DNA of 64,000 nt from Phytophthora colocasiae (Eukaryota; Oomycota; Peronosporomycetes; Peronosporales; Peronosporaceae), in the NCBI GenBank assembly GCA_018806915.1, contig JAGKQI010000103.1:1240001-1304000 (forward strand), given 5' to 3'. The notes beneath the pieces were generated by a model. The model was not told the origin of the DNA and searched no databases. It saw nothing but the letters and a program-made list of their open reading frames with translations. Shown here one piece after another: positions 1-11,314 of this stretch. Made by a program: the position numbers and the translations under genes. Positions within the stretch are counted from its first letter, which is position 1, and each line of letters begins with the position of its first letter.

Positions 1-177
1 CGCCGTCTCAGCATGGCATTGAACAATGACAGCTACGAGGAATACCCGCGCACTGATGTCATTATCCCTGTTCAGCGGAAGCTTTTCAAGTCTATCGAAG
101 CCGGGCCATTCCAACAGTTTCTCTTGCAGAACGGATATCGACAATTGCTGGAACGAATTATTGGGGCAATCGCGTAG
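1..177 (+). CDS. 3' end of an unidentified gene (partial)
   Basis: The first frame is open from base 1 to a TAG at 175-177 and encodes the last 58 residues of a protein that starts outside the window. The stretch is rich in charged and aromatic residues. Near its end it has a pattern of the type V-Q-R-K-L-F then F-Q-Q-F-L-L then Y-R-Q-L-L. That spacing faintly resembles the last helices of an RGS domain, but this is only an impression. The product is not recognised. Confidence 0.5.
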   Translation, partial: RRLSMALNNDSYEEYPRTDVIIPVQRKLFKSIEAGPFQQFLLQNGYRQLLERIIGAIA

Positions 178-354
178 TTTCACGTCGTGAAGTAGTAAAC
201 ATAGCTACTATGTAGCATATCTCAACGATAGCTGAGGAAGACAATGCGATCTTCCCGTTAATATCGTTGTCCAACTGAGTTTTTGGGAACGAGTGCAAAC
301 GAGAGACAATGATATACCTGAAATTTGCTGTACTGTATGTCTTCTTAATTGTAG

Positions 355-1187
355 TTAAGTTTTACGGCGGGTCATGTGGTCATAAATGACTACTTGCAAA
401 TACTCTTTCGTCTTGATCTCAGTTCGTGTCGAATTGTCACCAGGGTTTGCCTACCACAAATTTACCGTCATTTAAACATATTATTGTAGATTCCAGAATG
501 AAAGATTGGCCACACCTTTGGATCGACGTTGACGACTTTCCTATCACGCTTGTTCTTGAATAGTAATCCAGTCTCACTGTCGGCAATTACTTGGAAATTT
601 GGTGTCGAGTTGGAAGTGGAAGTTTGCGTCTCCCAGTTGTAGTAACTCAGGTCGGAAGACTTCGGGAGCAACTTCTTTTTTCGCTCGAAATACGGCTCGA
701 ACGGCTCATTCTTCAGTCTCATCGTGTAGTCAATGTATCCACTGATCTCCTGACCCTTGGGATTTCTATCTCGTATGAAGATGATGGACTACAGCAGAGT
801 ATATATCAATACATGTATGAGTTTCAACAAGGAAGGTCCTACCGTCAGTTTGCCGTTGCGAACCAGATCTTCTCGGCTTGCCAAAGCTGCCAAGAACGGA
901 TACTGTGATAAATCCTTTCCCGCACTAGCCAAAGGCTTTGGAGCACTTGTCTTCTGCGCATTCCGCTCTCTTTCTGCTCTCTTCCTAGCTTCGAAATCAT
1001 CTCGACGAAGTGTCTCGCCACTACCACGATAGCCCAATTCTACCAGCTGTCGAGCGAGTTCTTCGTCTTCAAGGTAGAACAGATCCGTCTCGCTCAATTG
1101 TGAGTCCAAATAGTCTTCATACGTAGCAAATTGATCCAGCGATTCGCTCGCATATTGGTAGTCTTGGGGCTCGCGTTCCGCAGCCAT
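355..1187 (-). CDS. CFAP299: Cilia- and flagella-associated protein 299 (three exons)
   Basis: This is the conserved ciliary protein CFAP299 (C4orf22, DUF4464 family), present in organisms with motile flagella; in oomycetes that means zoospores. Exons are 1187-843, 788-516 and 450-355. The introns are 842-789 (54 bp) and 515-451 (65 bp), both GT-AG and phase 0. The spliced product is 237 residues, close to the animal protein of about 233. Family motifs appear in order: [40 protein letters not shown], the SFYNW-like segment [15 protein letters not shown], and a third-exon end with PGDNSTR and [11 protein letters not shown]. An in-frame TTG nine bases upstream was rejected in favour of the ATG at 1187. 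The small third exon was found by matching the family C-terminus. The exact molecular role of the family is not settled. Confidence 0.93.
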
Positions 1188-1280
1188 TCTAGGCAATGCA
1201 CACGAAACGACACGGATAAAACTTCAACTTTGCAAAACCTCTCTAAATTCATACAGTGTTTTTCCAGTCAGTCGCATAAC
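1188..1280. promoter_or_regulatory. Shared bidirectional promoter region
   Basis: Only 93 bp separate the start codons of the divergent CFAP299 and small coiled-coil genes, so both promoters must lie here or overlap the 5' ends. No TATA box or oomycete initiator motif could be assigned with certainty. Confidence 0.45.
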
Positions 1281-1565
1281 ATGAGCTTGAACTGCTTCAG
1301 CGCACGCGCCACGGTCGAGACCGAATCGGAGCTGGAGGAGGCGTCTAAGCTGGTGGAACGTGCATTCAACCGCATCCAGAAGTCGGACAGCAAGCGCAAC
1401 CGCGTGCAACAGGCCATCAAAGACACACGCGCTGACAAGAAGTCGGAAATGGAGTCGCACCTGCAATGGCTTATGCAGCAGAAGTCCCGCCTGGAACAAG
1501 AACTCAATACTGTGGACAAACAACTGGAGGACAAGAAGATGCGTTTGAAGGAGAGAACAGACTGA
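1281..1565 (+). CDS. Small coiled-coil protein, unknown function
   Basis: A 94-residue ORF begins with ATG at 1281 and ends at TGA 1563-1565. The frame is also open upstream to 1131, but that part overlaps CFAP299 and lacks its codon bias, so 1281 is the better start. Almost the whole product after residue 12 is heptad-like helix rich in Glu, Lys, Arg and Gln (for example VERAFNRIQ, LQWLMQQKSRLEQEL, VDKQLEDKK), as expected for a coiled coil. There is no signal peptide or membrane span. It is divergent from the flagellar gene CFAP299 and 93 bp away, so a role in the flagellum or basal body is possible, but that is inference from position only. Confidence 0.6.
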   Translation: MSLNCFSARATVETESELEEASKLVERAFNRIQKSDSKRNRVQQAIKDTRADKKSEMESHLQWLMQQKSRLEQELNTVDKQLEDKKMRLKERTD

Positions 1566-1895
1566 CAACTAGTTGTCCAGTGTAGTTAACATGAGTGCCT
1601 AAAAAGGAAAAGAGTTTTCGCCACGTGGCAACAAGTTTTTCATGAAAAGTGTCAGACGAAATTGCTCACGACGGTATTATTTGGGTCTTTAGCAATGACA
1701 AAATGGAGTAAACCCGCGCAACTAAAGGTCGGCAGCAGCTAGCTAACTAATGTGTGTGGGCTGATCTCGCGGGAGTATCGCCAACTTATATGTGGCGGTG
1801 GGGTGGGGTGCGCGCGGAAGCTTGTAAGGTAGATGCTTCTGAAGTCATCAAAACACTGAACGGAGATGCACGGACGATGAGCACTGCGACTGTAA
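1566..1895. other. Intergenic, 3' ends of two converging genes
   Basis: These 330 bp lie between the stops of the coiled-coil gene and the EEP gene. I see AT-rich stretches after 1600 that could carry poly(A) signals and no convincing ORF. Confidence 0.5.
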
Positions 1896-3596
1896 TTAAA
1901 GCTTGGCGAAGTCTGCCTGCGACTTGGAGATCTCGCTGCCATTGGGCGAGTCTGCCGAGAAGATCTCGCTGAAGTTGACCTTACTCATAGCGATTGACGA
2001 GCTGCCGTACGACTCGGCGTAGCTGTAACTCGAGATGGACGAGTTGCCATAACTGATAACGGACGTGTTGAAGTCGCCCTCATCGTTGAGGACGGAGTTG
2101 CTGTACGCGGATGAATATTCCGAGTTGCCTTGAGCCATCACTGCAGTGGACGATCGTCGGCTAGAGCTGCTGCTTGATCGAGGAAGCTCTGAGCTCCTGT
2201 CGTCATGCCTTGCTGCTTCCGAATCGGATATTGAGACCGAAGAAGACGTTGAGATACGAGTGTCTCGAGGAACTGCTGCCAACTCCGGGATGGGGGAACT
2301 GGAGATTCGCTCTTCGTCCTCTTCTGGAAGAGGTGACAGTGCCGACATGTCGGACACTGCTCGTGCTGCTGTTGAATTGCCTGCAAAGTAGCCACTGGTG
2401 TCCGGGTCGTACGACTTCTCGAAGTGTGCACGTTGTTCAAGCGTTTTCTTGCGTCGGATGACCACAAGAGCGACAAGACCGCACACACCTAGAGAGCCTA
2501 GAATGATTCCGACCGTGGTTGAGGCACCGCCACCTCCTCCTGACGAGGTAGAGATCGTCTGGGCAGCACCAGAAGAAGAGTTCGCGGAGTCTGTATCTGT
2601 CTTTGTTTCCGTCTTGCTTTTGTCGGAATCAGCATCGCTTGCCTTCACCGTGCCAAGCACATCGCTTTCACCCGCGATGCTGCTATCCTGCGTTGTGGAA
2701 CCAAATGAACCTGATGTTGACGACGAACTGTTCGAACAACAAGAGCCTTGTAGACAAAAACTACCAAGAAGCCCGGCGTGGTCGGACGAGTAGCACCCGT
2801 CGTAATCGATACGCGAGATCTCCGACTTCAGGTGGCAGGCATCTTCATTCTGAGCCCGGAACAACGTGAAGTCATACTTAACTGAGCAAGTAGCAGACAG
2901 CATATCCCCGCAGAATGTACCTTCGTCGGACGGGTCCTCCATGTTGTTTGCGAACATGATCTGCATGGCCGAGTAGCTCTTCAGTGCGTTAAAGTCTCCA
3001 GTCAGCACAATCAGGTTGTCCCCTGCGTCACAGTTCGCCTTGATACGCTCCAGAATGATGTTCGATCCGTTCTCCTGCGCTTCATCATTTCCTGGAGTCT
3101 CGTAGTGCGTGTTGAGCACACAGATCGTCGCTCCAGTGGCAATGTGCTTGAAACGCCCCCACACGCACGTTCGATAGTAAGTCATCCCCCAACCTGCAGA
3201 CATGGTATCCGGATTTTCTCCAAGCCAGAACATGCCGTTCGTAACCACCGACCACGTATCCGAACGATAGTACAGCGCATTCCATTCTGCGGCGTTGCCG
3301 TTCAGGGAGCCCGTGCTTTCTCCGATAACCGAGTACGTTCCTGTTAGCTGCGCGTCTAAATAGGCCTTTTGGGCATCGGAAGTCTCCTGAGTACCAACGA
3401 AGTCTGCGGCTACGGTCTTGATGTTGCTGAGCACGTTGTCCTTGCGGATACCGTCCCAGTTGCTGCAAGTTGAGCCTGCATCTGTCGAGGCTTGCGAGGT
3501 GCGAATATTAAACGACATAATGTGCACCTCGACATCCTCAACACCGGCGACGACCGCCAGCAAATAGACTGCGGCGAATAGCGTCGCCCTGAACAT
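1896..3596 (-). CDS. Membrane-anchored endonuclease/exonuclease/phosphatase-fold protein
   Basis: A single exon encodes 566 residues from the ATG at 3596; the in-frame ATG at 3752 would bury the signal peptide. Residues 1-18 form a signal peptide (FRATLFAAVYLLAVVAG). Residues about 24-275 are an EEP domain: MSFNIR (Asn30), VGTQE (catalytic-type Glu71), LNTHYE, LTGDFNA, and a terminal SSDH near residue 268. All are canonical active-site positions, so a metal-dependent phosphodiesterase or nuclease activity is likely. The substrate (nucleic acid, phosphoinositide or sphingolipid) cannot be told. After a Ser/Thr/Gly-rich linker comes one membrane span near residues 357-379 (VGIILGSLGVCGLVALVVI) followed by RRKK, then a tail of about 185 residues very rich in Ser, with Tyr and acidic residues. 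The predicted topology puts the catalytic domain outside the cell and the tail in the cytosol. Confidence 0.85.
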   Translation of the reverse strand: MFRATLFAAVYLLAVVAGVEDVEVHIMSFNIRTSQASTDAGSTCSNWDGIRKDNVLSNIKTVAADFVGTQETSDAQKAYLDAQLTGTYSVIGESTGSLNGNAAEWNALYYRSDTWSVVTNGMFWLGENPDTMSAGWGMTYYRTCVWGRFKHIATGATICVLNTHYETPGNDEAQENGSNIILERIKANCDAGDNLIVLTGDFNALKSYSAMQIMFANNMEDPSDEGTFCGDMLSATCSVKYDFTLFRAQNEDACHLKSEISRIDYDGCYSSDHAGLLGSFCLQGSCCSNSSSSTSGSFGSTTQDSSIAGESDVLGTVKASDADSDKSKTETKTDTDSANSSSGAAQTISTSSGGGGGASTTVGIILGSLGVCGLVALVVIRRKKTLEQRAHFEKSYDPDTSGYFAGNSTAARAVSDMSALSPLPEEDEERISSSPIPELAAVPRDTRISTSSSVSISDSEAARHDDRSSELPRSSSSSSRRSSTAVMAQGNSEYSSAYSNSVLNDEGDFNTSVISYGNSSISSYSYAESYGSSSIAMSKVNFSEIFSADSPNGSEISKSQADFAKL

Positions 3597-4462
3597 CCTG
3601 TGGTGATTAATGCCTGCAAATCTGGATGTACCTGGGCTGTTGTTATTTTTTTTTCTTTCTCTGCGAGGATTTTCACTGTAGAGAGGTACTACCGGTAGTA
3701 GAAACGAGAATGGGAACGCCCAGGAAGTGACGGACAGACCACGATCAATCACAATCGCGAATGGACGGGCTGGTCCGAAACAAAAACCACTGCAAGAGGG
3801 AGCGTTGCGGCAAACTTGTCATCCGTTTTTGTTGAACGGCGCTAGTCAGACAAAAGGTACGGTGCGGCCATCACGAATTTTCAGTAAAGAGGGTTTGTCA
3901 TGCATCATTCTAAACAGGTTTACATGCTTTGATTCACAAGGACCTTTATAATGTAATAGTTTAGATGGATAGCTATTCAAATAATTGCATACTCTTATCA
4001 TTATACAGAGACTTTGTCATGGCATCAAAAGTGCCAATACTGAAACCGAGATATAACGGCAACTTGAGTCCCTAGCCGCGCAAAAATGCCCAACTGCCCC
4101 CTTCACCTGGTTCCAAAGAAGAAGAGCGGTCAATGCTCGATGAGTGCAACAAGCCGTTGTGTCGTTCATCCGATCGACATGCCAGGTGTCGAAAGGCGCG
4201 TCCAGCATTGCGGTGTGCATACGGTACATGTAGCAAGCGAAGCCGTAGTGTCATATGACGAGGTGCTACAGCTTGCCAGCGCCGAGTAAGCCGACACTGT
4301 CGGCCCGACAGTGGTGGTCATCTTGCCAGCGTACAAGTACTGCATGTAACGTGCCCGTCTTCTCGCGCCCCATACGGTGCAGTCGACGACGGTGTCGTTA
4401 TTGGCAAGTCCCACGCAAAACTTGGCACTTACGATGGCGTTGGATCCGAACGTTTTTTTTAC
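3597..4462. other. Intergenic and decayed sequence
   Basis: Upstream of the EEP gene no intact gene is visible. From about 4080, short open stretches in several frames on both strands follow one another with stops between. This suggests a degraded coding sequence continuing into the ORF at 4463, but the direction cannot be decided. Confidence 0.4.
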
Positions 4463-4972
4463 TTGATGGCATTTGCCGTGCAAGCTGCCATGGCCAAGTG
4501 TTTCCACTTGCAATCGACCGAATGCGAGACTACTAGTACTTCACTACAAGTCCCAGATCAATCGACACGTGTACTAAAAATGATCGAGTCGATCGTGTCC
4601 CTTCGTGAGCGCGATGGGTCGAACACCGAGTCGAATGCACTTGGCGACATCAAGCTAGTCACTACCTATCAAGCTAGTCAGTATCCTTATACATTGCTAG
4701 ATGCACAAGGTAACTTGTATCGATGTAGTGTCGCTTCAGATAGTATGAAAGCTTTCATGAAAGCGATTCAACACAACGTCGGAATTAGTTTGCTCCTGAC
4801 CAATGCGCTCAACATCACCGGGTGTGGCCGGAATAGTGACAGCGCTGCCACTTATGTAAACTGCCAGGGAGTTACTGTTGAACCCGCAGCGGTAGCTTTG
4901 AAGCCTCTCGTAATCTTTAGACGCGACTGTTTGGTTCCCTGTCAAGCAGCACTACGAACACAATATTATTGA
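4463..4972 (+). CDS. Hypothetical ORF, possibly part of a decayed gene
   Basis: The ORF gives 169 residues. The frame is open about 120 bases further upstream without an ATG, and the upstream residues (VVIGKSHAKLGTYDGVG) look protein-like, so the true 5' end may be lost or spliced. The product has no signal peptide or membrane span and matches no family I recognise. Codon use is less GC3-biased than the housekeeping neighbours. It may be a remnant of a transposon or a degraded gene. Confidence 0.3.
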   Translation: MMAFAVQAAMAKCFHLQSTECETTSTSLQVPDQSTRVLKMIESIVSLRERDGSNTESNALGDIKLVTTYQASQYPYTLLDAQGNLYRCSVASDSMKAFMKAIQHNVGISLLLTNALNITGCGRNSDSAATYVNCQGVTVEPAAVALKPLVIFRRDCLVPCQAALRTQYY

Positions 4973-6217
4973 GCCCCGGTGGCCATGACTCATAGCAGTT
5001 TCCTGTTCCTGAGTCCTCATCGCGTTGGTTGCTATCAGTCGCCCAACCTTCCGAGCAACGAAATGCCGTTCTTATGCGCAGATCTCCCCAGAAATGACGA
5101 GGTGCTTAGTTCTCCACGGTGGCTTGAAGCACTATTTCGAACGCTTCGAGTGCTGATCGCCAAACGATAATCTGGAGGGTATCTTCCTCAGCAGATTAGC
5201 AATTCCGGACAAGGAAGTCTTCAGAGGAGTCTGCTGCCATGCCAACAATTTTCTTAACAATAAATGTCATTATCACTGCACGGAGATAGCGGCTCAGGGG
5301 ATCCGCAGATACCTATTGGACACTGGCATTTAAAGAATTTTCAGCACTACAGTACACACAGGACTATGAATATGCAAAAGGCAATGGTCGGTTTGTGCCT
5401 TTGTCTTCGTTGGATAGTTGGTTGGAAAAATCACTTGAAGGAAAAGCAAGCGTGTTCCTCTTTTGGTGCAGTCCTCCTGCAGAAATGGCCGAAGGTTCGC
5501 CGTCGGATGATACTGTAGCAGTGTCAATTCACCGATTCCATCCGCAAACATTTTCCCAGTTTCAACAGAGCATTTCAAAGCACGCCTGAGGAAACCCTGT
5601 ATTCAGCCCCCACGAAATGTTGTTCTGCCGTCTGAGTCGACAGTCTATACAGAGCGACACGAACACATCCAGAACCAAAATCGTCAAAGCAATCAAGCAA
5701 GCGCTACAAGGGATCTGCTTTGCCGCTGTAGAGGCTGGTGCGAGGACATCCACATCGTAAGAATGCGCATAACCCCTTTGGATCCTTGCTTTGCAGAATG
5801 GCTTGATTGGCTTTCTGATGAGGATGCAAATCCTCGACAGTGTCAACATTAAGTACTCCGGATCGTATTCGTGGAATGGCTTCGTCACGAGCGAAATTGG
5901 CGGTTGAAGCTGTTCCTGTATCATATGAGACGACGAGAGTGGGAACGGACTCACACTCGAGCGTGGGGAGGAGTCATTTTTTGCAATTTAGCTTCATTCG
6001 ATTACCGATGAGGGCGAGTAGCCTTGACGTAGAGACGTTGCAGCGTTTCTCCCTCCTTCAGCTCATCGGAACAAGCTAAACCGACGTGTCCTTCGGCGTA
6101 TCTAAAACACCTCTTTCCATTGCACGCGCAGTCGCAGGCTTCAGCGTCAGCGAGCGCGACTGATCACGCGCGCATCTCCCCGTCGTCCAGCGAGCGGTTG
6201 GCCGACCAATAACATAT
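4973..6217. other. Decayed, gene-poor stretch
   Basis: Several short open frames (for example 4979-5170, 5395-5589 and 5840-6079 on +) follow each other with frame changes and stops. Parts read like protein when joined by eye, but no family is recognisable. I treat it as degenerate sequence between the EEP gene and RPS29. Confidence 0.4.
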
Positions 6218-6455
6218 TTACCGGTACTGCAATACGTACACAATGATCATCAGTTCCATGTTCGCTTTCCCCAAATGAAAGACAATTGAGGAAATTTACC
6301 TTGACGAAGCCAATGTCCGTTGCGCGCTCACGGAAGCAGCGACGGCACATGTTCAGGTGGTACTTGCGGATCAGACCACGGGTGGTCTTGCACACGCGGC
6401 AGTGACGCGAGTCCTTGCCGTAAGTGCGGGGGTGGGAGTACGTGAGGTTAGCCAT
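6218..6455 (-). CDS. RPS29: Small ribosomal subunit protein uS14 (S29), two exons
   Basis: RPS29 is a zinc-binding protein of the 40S head. Exon 1 (6455-6300) encodes 52 residues: YSHPR at the N-terminus, RHCRVC and NMCRRC giving the four zinc cysteines (19, 22, 37, 40), GLIRKY, and DIGFVK at the end. A 73-bp GT-AG intron (6299-6227) follows, and a 9-bp last exon (6226-6218) supplies Tyr, Arg and TAA. The total of 54 residues is typical (56 in human). Without splicing, the frame would run on through the intron into a 50-residue nonsense tail, which the family never has. Confidence 0.93.
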
Positions 6456-6705
6456 GGTTGCAGACTGCACAATAACAGCAAACAGCGTCAGTCACTGCTT
6501 TCGTAGCTCCATTTTCCTTATTATCGGGGCAAATTCAGCGCTAGCAGAAAGCGTCAGGAGCTTTGGGGGCAATTCAAACTGAAGCTGTTGGCGCTATTCC
6601 AAACGCTGCGAGTGTCCTGTACTGTAGTCTGTGTCCTGAATACGCGAGATTGTGCCCCCTAGTCCCTTTCTCCCCACCGGTACACGCTAAAGGTTTGCCC
6701 CATAT

Positions 6706-6963
6706 TCAGCTTGAGAGCCGATGCTTACCTTCTTCTTGGATAGCTTTGGACAGTAGCAAATGAAGGCGTTCGGGTGGAGGCTCCTCCATTGCTTCGGGAA
6801 CCACCCATCTATAGGTGCGATTTTCGACCAATACACGACATTCTATGTCAAATACATAATTTTTGGTGTACCACATCAACTTCCGACCTTTGTGTAAAAA
6901 CACGTTCGTAAAAAAAGTCTGAACGTAATTACGACCTCTTTGAAATGCTGCACAGATCTTCAC
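6706..6963 (-). CDS. Hypothetical ORF, perhaps a first exon
   Basis: An 85-residue open frame lies between RPS29 and STT3. It contains DIECRVLVENRTYRWVV and EEPPPERLHLLLSKAIQEE, which read like a folded domain. A strong donor (GTAAGC) follows codons for Gln-Glu-Glu near 6729, so this may be an exon of a multi-exon gene whose next exon I could not identify. The family is unknown, and a chance ORF is possible. Confidence 0.3.
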   Translation of the reverse strand: MKICAAFQRGRNYVQTFFTNVFLHKGRKLMWYTKNYVFDIECRVLVENRTYRWVVPEAMEEPPPERLHLLLSKAIQEEGKHRLSS

Positions 6964-7058
6964 ACCGTCGAGAGGCTACCGCTTTGATGCCACGTGCAAC
7001 GTGTAGAGCACTTCAGACACAGAAGCCAGAGAGAGTTAAGAGCCTCTTCTTGTAGCAA

Positions 7059-9789
7059 ATGGCGTCCAAGACCAAGTCCAAGAAGGCTGCGGCCTCTTCG
7101 GACGACTCTAGTAATGAATCACCTGAGGTGGAGCCCACGGCTGCAGCCTATCAGACCCCCAAGGACCCTACACGTGTCGTGTTTGGTGTGGATCTGGACG
7201 ACCCGCGTGATGCTGAGGACGATGAGAACGCACTGGCCCCTGTTGCTAAATACGCCATCTTGGCAATGATCTGCCTCATGTCCTTCTCTATCCGTCTTTT
7301 CGCTGTTGTGCGCTACGAATCGGTACGTTCATTTTTCATCATTTGAGCAAATTGAAGCATCGTCATCTCATGTTTTTTTGTATTTTGTCCAGGTTATTCA
7401 CGAATTCGACCCGTACTTCAACTTCCGTACGACCAAGTACTTGGCCTCGGAAGGTTTCCTTGAGTTCCTGGATTGGTTCGATGATCGAGCCTGGTATCCG
7501 CTAGGTCGTATCATTGGTGGAACGATCTACCCTGGCCTCATGTACACGGCTGCGCTCGTGTACTGGGTGCTCAACCTGCTCAACATCTCCATCAACGTGC
7601 GCAACACGTGTGTGTTCCTTGCACCGTTGTTCGCTGCCAACACGGCCATTGCCAGCTACCTGCTGACCAAGGAAGTGACCAAGCGCTCCAGTGCTGGACT
7701 TCTGGCTGCTGCCTTTGCTGGCATTGTGCCCTCGTACATCTCCCGTTCGGTTGGAGGCTCGTACGATAACGAAGGTGTCGCTATCTTCGCGCTCATCTTC
7801 GTGTTCTACCTCTGGATCAAGGCCGTGCACACGGGATCCATGTTCTGGTCGGCTGGTTGCGCCCTCGCGTACTTCTACATGGTGGCGGCTTGGGGTGGTT
7901 ACGTCTTCATCATCAACATGATCCCTATCTACGTGCTGGTGATGATCTTCGCCGGTCGCTACACGCCGCGCCTGTACATTGCCTACTCGACGTTCTACGC
8001 GCTGGGCAGTCTCATGGCCATGCAGGTGCCGTTTGTGGGTTTCAACGTCATCAAGCAGGCTGAGTGTGCTGGCTCGCATGGTGTTTTCGTGCTGCTCCAG
8101 GTGTACTGCTTTGTCAACTGGCTGCGTAACTACATCTCGGCTGCGTCGTTCCGCCGCCTTGTGATCGTCAGTGCTGGTCTGGTTGTCTCGGGTGTTGCGC
8201 TCGCACTACTTGTGCTGCAGCTCATGGGCAAGGTGCAGTGGACTGGCCGTAGTCTCACCCTGCTGGACCCGACCTACGCATCCAAGTACATCCCCATTAT
8301 TGCCTCGGTCAGTGAGCACCAGCCCACGACGTGGACGTCCTACTTCTTCGACTTGCACATTCTTGTGCCCTTCGCTCCGGTGGGTCTGTACTTCCTGTTC
8401 CAGAACTTGACGGATGGCGGCATTTTCGTTATCCTGTACGGCACGGTTGCCTGGTACTTCGCTGGTGTCATGGTGCGTCTTATGCTTACGCTTGCGCCTA
8501 TTGCTTGCATCCTTGGTGCTGTGGGTATTTCGTCGACGCTGCGCAAGTTCATGGGTATCTTGGCTCGTCCCTCGACGTTCGTTGTGCAGAAGGATGGAGT
8601 GCAGCCTGTGCCTAAGCTGTTGGCTTTGGGAGTTGTTAGTGGTATGTTGCTCATGCTCTTGAGCTACACGCTTCACGCTACGTACGTGTCCTCTATGGCG
8701 TACTCGTCGCCGAGTATTGTGATTGAGGCTGGCCGTACGCACACTGGCGAGCGTGTGAACTTCGATGACTACCGTGAGGCTTACTTCTGGTTGCGTCAGA
8801 ACACGGACGCCAATGCCAAGATCATGTCGTGGTGGGACTACGGCTACCAAATGTCGGCTATGGCTAACCGCACGGTCATTGTGGACAACAACACGTGGAA
8901 CAACACGCACATCGCTACGGTCGGTCGTGCCCTGGCCTCGTCCGAGGAGGAGGCGTACCCGATCCTGCAGAGTCTGGATGTGGACTACGTCCTGGTCATC
9001 TTCGGTGGTGTGACTGGCTACAGCTCGGACGATATCAACAAGTTCCTCTGGCCTGTGCGTATCGGTTCGGGTGTGTACCCGGATGACATGCCTGCAGAGC
9101 GTGACTACTACTCGGCTTCGGGCAACTTTGACGTCGGCCCGGGTGGCTCCAAGGTGCTGCACAACTGCCTTGCCTACAAACTGTGCTACTACCGCTTTGG
9201 TGAGGTGATGACGGACTACCAGCGTCCTCCGGGCTTCGACCGTGCTCGTAACACGGAGGTCGGTGTCAAGAACATCAAGCTGACCCACTTGGAAGAGGCC
9301 TTCACGTCCGAGCACTGGATCGTGCGTATCTTTAAGGTGAAGAAGCAGCCCAACGTGGAGCCCACGACTGCTGTCAAAAAGGCTCGCCTGTCCGAAGCCT
9401 CGGCGGCCGAGAAGGACATCTCGAAGGAGAAGACTCGTTTCCTGGGTTGCGCCACTGGTGAGGACATGCTGGGCAACGACCGTGTGTACGCCGGTGGCCC
9501 CAGCGGCGCTAACTTCAACCTTGCCCTGCACCACGCAAAGGAGAAGAGCAAGCGCTACTTCGCTGTTGCTCGTGTGGCGGGCGAAGGCCACGCTTTCGCC
9601 TTCAACAAGCTTCCCGTGAACGAAGCGGACCTGGACGGCAATGACGAGGGTTGCATGCGCGCATGCAAGGACTCAACTTCGCACTCGTGCGGCTGCGCTG
9701 ATGCTGGGTGCACGGACATGAACGTTGGCCCTGGTAAGGGTCAGGAGCACAACCGCCGCTGGGCCATTTACGAGCGTGAGACGAACTAA
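7059..9789 (+). CDS. STT3: Oligosaccharyltransferase catalytic subunit STT3 (two exons)
   Basis: STT3 is the catalytic subunit of the ER oligosaccharyltransferase and moves the dolichol-linked glycan to Asn in N-X-S/T. Exons are 7059-7322 and 7393-9789, with a 70-bp phase-0 intron; the product is 886 residues. After an acidic cytosolic N-terminus (about 75 residues) come many membrane spans. The first lumenal loop carries VIHEFDPYFNFRTTKYL, with the metal-binding Asp. The signature WWDYG is near residue 568, followed by DNNTWNNTHIATVG. The transmembrane core and lumenal domain are complete. Unlike the yeast and animal forms I know, there is a further C-terminal extension of about 115 residues after a Lys-rich linker. 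It ends in a Cys-rich block (CMRACKD, CGCADAGC) and EHNRRWAIYE. The ATG at 7059 is preceded by a short leader with no in-frame ATG. Confidence 0.95.
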
Positions 9790-10132
9790 GACAACGTCGA
9801 TGTCCTCGGCAACCATTAGCTCTACTGCTGCTTTTTGTTAGTTCTTTTGACTGGTTGGATGCATACTGGAATTCGGTCACTAGCTGCTGGAGCTTAAGTA
9901 AACGATTGAAGTTGTTAAGCGGAGCTAGCAAGCAGCTTGGCACTGTGGTAAACAGCAAATAACACTTCAGTTACAAGCACATGATGCTTTGTCATGTGGA
10001 TGACAGCAATGAAGCTGCAAAACGACGGATTGATTAATGCTGCCTAGTTCGCCCAAGGTGATAGCTGGCTCACGGACTGCATATTTCCCCCAGCGCATTT
10101 TCATTCTTGCTGCACTCTTCCACTCAATTAGT
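9790..10132. other. Intergenic, converging 3' ends of STT3 and PSMA7
   Basis: This 343-bp stretch holds the 3' untranslated regions of two converging genes. No ORF with coding character and no RNA gene is visible. Confidence 0.5.
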
Positions 10133-11160
<1,028 letters not shown>

Positions 11161-11314
11161 GGTCTCGACTTGCTTCTCTGCTTTGTATCAAAAGCTCTGT
11201 GGATCTAAGGGGGAGGCTATCTTTTTATCATCCAGATAATCACGTATCCGGACAATTTTAATTTTCCACCAATGAGATGTTTTTATTTTACTTGAAAACT
11301 TCAATTTCAGACCA
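11161..11314. promoter_or_regulatory. Divergent promoter region of PSMA7 and GCP4
   Basis: The start codons are 154 bp apart on opposite strands. The interval is AT-rich near 11220-11310 and includes a pyrimidine-rich run. Specific sites could not be assigned. Confidence 0.4.

Noticed and set aside
8206..9591. 461-residue open frame antisense to STT3
   Set aside because: It mirrors the strongly GC3-biased codons of STT3, is His/Val/Arg-rich without any domain, and the sense strand is a clear, conserved gene.
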